Source of the DNA: Phycisphaerales bacterium
GTDB taxonomy: Bacteria; Planctomycetota; Phycisphaerae; Phycisphaerales; SM1A02
Assembly: GCA_029243925.1 (NCBI GenBank)
Contig: JAQWRC010000119.1
Coordinates: 1-5,518 of the forward strand
DNA: 5,518 nt
Direction of reading: 5' to 3'
This document shows, in pieces, positions 1 to 2,859 of the stretch. Positions within the stretch are counted from its first letter, which is position 1. The number at the start of each line of letters is the position of its first letter. Below the pieces are notes generated by a model. That model saw only the letters and a list, made by a program, of their open reading frames with translations. It did not search any database and had not been told where the DNA came from. A program made the position numbers and the translations under genes.

Positions 1-1
1 C

Positions 2-823
2 CATCGAGTCCCCACCCCAGCCGGCGATTACGCGGCGACGCTTGATGCCGTCGTTGAACTGATCACCCATCTGAATGATCACTGCGATGATGCACGAGCA
101 CCGGTAGGAATATGCACACCCGGCACACCTTCTCACAAGACGGGCTTGATGAAGAATTGCAACTCGATCTGCCTCAACGGCAAGCCGTTCAAGTCTGATC
201 TTGAACAACGCCTTGGCAATGCAGTGCAACTTTCAAATGACGCCAACTGCCTTGCTCTTTCCGAGTGGCACGATGGCGCAGCTTCAGGTGGGCATATCGT
301 CTTTGCCGTCATCCTTGGCACTGGAGTCGGCGGCGGCCTGCTGATGAATGGATCCATCGTGGAAGGCGCAGGTGGAGTTGGCGGTGAATGGGGACATATC
401 CCACTCCCATTGCCTTCGGATCTTGAGCGACCTGGCCCACAGTGTTATTGCGGCCAGCATGGGTGCATGGAAACATGGTGTTCCGGTCCGGCGTTGGCAC
501 ATGACCACGCAGTGCATACAGATGTACAGCTCGCCCCTGAACAGATCATCGAGGCCATGCGTCAGGGGCAATCTGAAGCAGCAGCTTCAGTTGATCGCTG
601 GATGGATCGATTGGCACGCGGGATCGCATCCGTATGCAACATCGTGGACCCAGATGTACTGGTGTTTGGCGGCGGACTCTCATCGATCGACATGATCTAC
701 GATCAACTGCCCTCAAGATTGATGGACTATGTCTTTTCAGATGATGTACCGGCGATCATCGTTCCGGCGAAACACGGCGCGGCAAGTGGAGTGCGTGGCG
801 CGGCGAGACTCTCATCTGAATGA
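2..823 (+). CDS. mak: ROK-family fructokinase (Mak-like), 5' end outside window
   Basis: Cytosolic sugar kinase that would phosphorylate D-fructose (perhaps mannose too) with ATP to the 6-phosphate, feeding glycolysis. The frame is open from base 2, giving 273 visible residues. Against my memory of E. coli Mak (about 302 aa), roughly 26 N-terminal residues are missing, including the ATP-binding DxGGTK motif. Visible landmarks in order: RVPTP near the start, CTPGTPSHKTG, KNCNS..LNG, the NDAN motif with the presumed catalytic Asp at residue 80 (bases 239-241), GTGVGGG at 106-112, GEWGH with His132, and the ROK zinc site CYCGQHGCMET with Cys148, Cys150 and Cys155. The tail AKHG.ASGVRGAA is also Mak-like. 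A TTG/ATG pair at 146-151 is internal, because homology continues upstream of it. The stop abuts the stop of the convergent lipoprotein gene, with no terminator hairpin between. Family assignment is firm; fructose as substrate is inferred. Confidence 0.93.
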   Translation, partial: HRVPTPAGDYAATLDAVVELITHLNDHCDDARAPVGICTPGTPSHKTGLMKNCNSICLNGKPFKSDLEQRLGNAVQLSNDANCLALSEWHDGAASGGHIVFAVILGTGVGGGLLMNGSIVEGAGGVGGEWGHIPLPLPSDLERPGPQCYCGQHGCMETWCSGPALAHDHAVHTDVQLAPEQIIEAMRQGQSEAAASVDRWMDRLARGIASVCNIVDPDVLVFGGGLSSIDMIYDQLPSRLMDYVFSDDVPAIIVPAKHGAASGVRGAARLSSE

Positions 824-1105
824 TCAGTCTGTTTCGTCGCCTTCGATGCCTGCCTCTTGGCTCACAGTGTCGTAATCGATGAAGGGATCCGGATCGGCAA
901 AGTTGATTCCGTGAGGATGCGTGGGCTGAAGTTCTGCGGTATTCGGGTCACCCAGCGTCCCATTCTCACTGGCCATGGCTGATTGACCTTCGACTTCCAT
1001 GGCATTTTCCTGGCTGGCAAGGCCATCAGTCGAAACCGGCTGACAGCCCAAGACGCCGGTGGATAACAGGGCTAGAGCAATCAAAATCGGGTATCTGGCG
1101 TTCAT
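824..1105 (-). CDS. small, highly acidic lipoprotein, unknown function
   Basis: Encodes 93 residues. The start chosen is the ATG at 1105-1103, which has a strong ribosome-binding site (AAGGAG, 9 nt upstream) and begins directly with a lipoprotein signal peptide: MNAR, a hydrophobic stretch at about 5-19, then lipobox V-L-G-Cys21. The frame stays open to 1153, but that extension would put 16 polar residues ahead of the signal. Residue +2 after Cys is Gln, not Asp, so by the classical Lol rule it would go to the outer membrane; whether that rule holds here is unknown. The mature 73 residues contain 16 Asp/Glu and no Lys or Arg, with low-complexity Ser/Asn/Gly/Pro composition and one PTHPHG segment. 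No family is recognised. A weak promoter-like pair (TTGGGG, 16 nt, TATCCT on the minus strand, 1161-1134) precedes it. It is divergent from the sorted-protein gene. Confidence 0.8.
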   Translation of the reverse strand: MNARYPILIALALLSTGVLGCQPVSTDGLASQENAMEVEGQSAMASENGTLGDPNTAELQPTHPHGINFADPDPFIDYDTVSQEAGIEGDETD

Positions 1106-1194
1106 CGGACGCTTCTCCTTGGATGTTCGATTGAGGATACCACGATGATGCACAGCCCCAAATGACGCTCAAGGGTGTTTTTTGCAGATTTCTC

Positions 1195-1224
1195 TTGTCG
1201 TCCCAGTTTCGAATCCTTTATCAT
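1195..1224 (+). promoter_or_regulatory. putative sigma-70-like promoter for the gene at 1269
   Basis: TTGTCG (1195-1200) and TATCAT (1219-1224) are separated by 18 nt, matching the -35 consensus at 4 of 6 and the -10 consensus at 5 of 6 positions. Transcription would begin near 1231, leaving a leader of about 38 nt before the ATG at 1269. It sits in the only spacer between the two divergent genes. This is a consensus match by eye only. Confidence 0.4.
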
Positions 1225-1268
1225 CGTCCGTGGAAGAAGTGCCCACTGGGCACGGGAGAGAGGAATTT

Positions 1269-1931
1269 ATGCCGATCAAACTGGTCACAACAACAGTTTC
1301 ATGTGCCATGTTCTGCGCTCTGTCGCAGGCTTCTGTCACGTACAACGACACTGTCGGCGACATCTTTGACAATGGCTTGTCCAACCTTGATATCTCTTCC
1401 GTCGTCGTTGATCACGATGCCGACAACATCCACATGACGGTCAATCTTGCCGGCGGCATTGGCTCCGGATCAGATTGGGGCAAGTACCTCTTGGCCTTTG
1501 ACGCCTATGACGGCGGCACTGGATCGAATCCATGGGGACGCAATATTGACTTTGGCGGCACTGAAATCGATCGATTCATCGGATCGTGGGCAGACGGTGG
1601 TGGCGGCCTCCTCGGATACAATCACTTCGACGGATGGAACGAAACAAATGACGGCATTAGCGTTGGTATCGATGCTACAGGCGCCTTGACGTACACAATC
1701 TCACGAGAGTGGCTTGGCTCGAACGTCAACTCGTTCAACTTTGACGTGATGACCACCGGCAACGGATCTGACCCTGGCGTCGACCACCTGAGTCGATCCG
1801 ACATGGCGACCAGCGGCTGGGGCGAAGGATCGGTTTCCGGCGAGTTCCTCGTCTACAACCTTCCCGCACCAGGGGCACTTGTCCTTCTGGCACTGGCTGG
1901 CTGTGCTCGAGGTCGACGACGTCGACGCTGA
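1269..1931 (+). CDS. secreted beta-rich protein with PEP-CTERM-like (PAPGA) sorting signal
   Basis: Encodes 220 residues. The ATG at 1269 is preferred over the in-frame TTG at 1182 because AGAGAGGA lies just upstream and the protein then starts with a signal peptide (MPIK, hydrophobic run to about residue 23, AQ/AS-type cleavage region). The mature body is rich in Gly, Asp, Asn and Trp, and reads like an extracellular beta-sandwich: DIFDNGLSNLDISS, a DWGKYLLAFDAYDGG strand pair, NPWGRNIDFGG, then RFIGSWADGGGG. I recall this general pattern in secreted planctomycete and related proteins, resembling DOMON- or carbohydrate-binding folds, but the function is unknown. The tail from residue 198 is L-PAPGA, a hydrophobic stretch including Gly211-Cys212, then five Arg. 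This is the tripartite arrangement of PEP-CTERM signals, which an exosortase removes at the inner membrane before export to the surface. No exosortase gene is in the window. A hairpin terminator follows 24 nt after the stop. Confidence 0.85.
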   Translation: MPIKLVTTTVSCAMFCALSQASVTYNDTVGDIFDNGLSNLDISSVVVDHDADNIHMTVNLAGGIGSGSDWGKYLLAFDAYDGGTGSNPWGRNIDFGGTEIDRFIGSWADGGGGLLGYNHFDGWNETNDGISVGIDATGALTYTISREWLGSNVNSFNFDVMTTGNGSDPGVDHLSRSDMATSGWGEGSVSGEFLVYNLPAPGALVLLALAGCARGRRRRR

Positions 1932-1955
1932 ATCGACATTCACAGTTCAATGATG

Positions 1956-1993
1956 CACGGCTCCGATTCCCCTCCGGAGCCGTGTTCTCATTC
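1956..1993 (+). terminator. hairpin terminator after the sorted-protein gene
   Basis: A perfect 10-bp stem, CACGGCTCCG (1956-1965) with CGGAGCCGTG (1975-1984), encloses a 9-nt loop and is followed by the pyrimidine-rich TTCTCATTC. It begins 24 nt after the stop at 1931. The T-tract is imperfect, but stem strength and placement fit a rho-independent terminator that insulates the tRNA gene downstream. Confidence 0.75.
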
Positions 1994-2017
1994 AGGCGGT
2001 ACCATGTCCGGACCCTA

Positions 2018-2104
2018 GGTGGGGTGGCGGAGCGGTTGAACGCGCCGGTCTTGAAAACCGGTATGGCCTTCGGGTCATCGTGGGTTCGAATCCCACCCCC
2101 ACCG
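2018..2104 (+). tRNA. tRNA-Ser (anticodon UGA)
   Basis: A complete 87-nt class II tRNA. The acceptor stem GGTGGGG (2018-2024) pairs perfectly with CCCCACC (2097-2103), with discriminator G at 2104. The D-arm contains AGCGGTTGAA. The anticodon stem CCGGT/ACCGG encloses loop CTTGAAA with anticodon TGA at 2052-2054, which reads UCA and, by wobble, other UCN serine codons. The long variable arm (2063-2078) closes on a C(UUCG)G tetraloop. The T-arm is GTGGG-TTCGAAT-CCCAC. The 3' CCA is not encoded (TTG follows), so it must be added by the CCA-adding enzyme. No convincing promoter is seen in the 33 nt between the preceding terminator and the gene; only a -10-like TACCAT (2000-2005) is present. Confidence 0.98.
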
Positions 2105-2131
2105 TTGGAAATCGCTTGAAGGAGCATATGC

Positions 2132-2632
2132 ATGTCCCATCGCAAACCGTATCCCGCAATCCTCATTCAAACCGATCGAATGCTCGTTCTGGCATCAATT
2201 GTGTCATTGATTCTGCTCGGCACACTGTGGATCATCAGCGTGTGGATCGATGACATTGGAAGCTGGTGTGCAAAGCTGAGTTCGAATCTCGGCGTATTGA
2301 TCGGATTCTGCCTGCTCCTGGTCGGATTTGATCAGGTACTTGGACGTTTCAAAGGACGTTTTTCCCAGATCGTCCATTCGATCATCGCCTTTGCCCTGTT
2401 CGGATGCCTGTTCATCATCAGTCTTGTCATCTGGGGAGCGACCGATGCCGATGTCGTTTTCAAGACCGTGGCGACGATGGCCATCATTACGGTGATTTCA
2501 GTCATTGGCTGGCTACTTATGCTGTTGCTTGAATGGGTGAATACTCGCAATCAAACAGATCAAGAACGTTCACCTGCATCCCCTCAAGCGGAAGCAGACC
2601 GGCACATGTCCCCACCCGCATCGGATGACTAG
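2132..2632 (+). CDS. four-helix integral membrane protein, unknown function
   Basis: Encodes 166 residues. The ATG at 2132 has GGAG (2121-2124) 7 nt upstream; the ATG at 2128 is in another frame. Four hydrophobic segments are visible at about residues 17-38, 50-70, 80-102 and 108-135. The first loop contains WIDDIGSWCAKL and the second a basic GRFKGRF. The N-terminus is short and basic, and the C-terminus (from about 137) is a hydrophilic tail ending in Ser/Pro/Asp-rich sequence. Positive charges around residues 72-76 suggest that this loop, and therefore both ends, are cytoplasmic. No family motif is recognised, and a role as a small inner-membrane protein is all that can be said. It starts 27 nt after the tRNA-Ser with no terminator between, so it may lie on the tRNA precursor transcript. 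Confidence 0.75.
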   Translation: MSHRKPYPAILIQTDRMLVLASIVSLILLGTLWIISVWIDDIGSWCAKLSSNLGVLIGFCLLLVGFDQVLGRFKGRFSQIVHSIIAFALFGCLFIISLVIWGATDADVVFKTVATMAIITVISVIGWLLMLLLEWVNTRNQTDQERSPASPQAEADRHMSPPASDD

Positions 2633-2700
2633 GCGAACGCAGGCCTCACGCTCTGATGCATGTGGACCCGCGTATCTTCAGCCACATATTCAAATGCAAA

Positions 2701-2730
2701 CGATGCCGCGCTCCGAGGAGCACGGCATCG
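2701..2730 (-). terminator. putative terminator for the large minus-strand gene
   Basis: The outer stem CGATGCCG/CGGCATCG (8 bp) encloses a mismatched step and an inner CTC/GAG stem. On the minus strand it is followed by TTTGCATTTG, the T-rich side. On the plus strand no T-tract follows. It therefore fits best as an intrinsic terminator for transcripts from the right, 130 nt past that gene's stop. It could also protect the 3' end of the plus-strand membrane-protein transcript. Confidence 0.5.
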
Positions 2731-2763
2731 CGATCTTCGATCGGTGGACGCAAGGGGGAAAGG

Positions 2764-2784
2764 TGCGGCTTGTTGGAAGCCGCA
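2764..2784. repeat. inverted repeat, 8-bp stem with 5-nt loop
   Basis: TGCGGCTT (2764-2771) pairs perfectly with AAGCCGCA (2777-2784) across GTTGG. On the minus strand it is followed by a pyrimidine tract, CCTTTCCCCC. It could be a second 3'-end hairpin in the convergent spacer; its direction is unclear. Confidence 0.5.
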
Positions 2785-2823
2785 TGTCACACCGATCAGG
2801 GCACACCAAGATAAAGGCACATC

Positions 2824-2842
2824 ATCCGGCTCCCCGCCGGAT
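2824..2842 (-). terminator. hairpin just downstream of the large minus-strand gene
   Basis: ATCCGGC (2824-2830) pairs perfectly with GCCGGAT (2836-2842) across a 5-nt loop, 17 nt past the stop of the large gene. The minus strand continues into GATGTGCCTTTATCTTGG, which has only a weak T run. It is a candidate first terminator or RNA-stabilising hairpin for that gene, less sure than its position suggests because no proper U-tract follows. Confidence 0.45.
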
Positions 2843-2859
2843 ACATGCGTGGCGAACAC

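Larger units (their letters stand above)
2633..2859. other. gene-free convergent spacer with several inverted repeats
   Basis: This stretch separates two genes that point at each other. Frames open on either strand here have no credible start context or protein character. It holds perfect or near-perfect inverted repeats at 2701-2730, 2731-2743 (CGATC-TTC-GATCG), 2764-2784 and 2824-2842, and a weak 6-bp pair ATGTGG/CCACAT at 2660-2687. The strongest of these are listed separately. Nothing else was identified. Confidence 0.6.

Noticed and set aside
146..151. Kinase start at TTG/ATG within the window
   Set aside because: Recognisable kinase sequence (RVPTP, CTPGTPSHKTG) lies in frame upstream, so the gene simply enters from outside the window.
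1106..1153. Longer lipoprotein starting at 1153
   Set aside because: It would place 16 polar and basic residues before the signal peptide. The ATG at 1105 has AAGGAG at good spacing.
1182..1268. Longer form of the sorted protein from the TTG at 1182
   Set aside because: The extension has no ribosome-binding site, would bury the signal peptide, and overlaps the likely promoter.
1735..2166. 143-residue open frame on the minus strand
   Set aside because: It runs antisense through the complete tRNA-Ser gene and into the 3' end of the sorted-protein gene, with no ribosome-binding site or protein character. It is a shadow frame.
2018..2200. tRNA-Ser as an integration site for a mobile element
   Set aside because: No integrase gene and no repeated tRNA 3' end were seen downstream; the following genes look like normal host genes.
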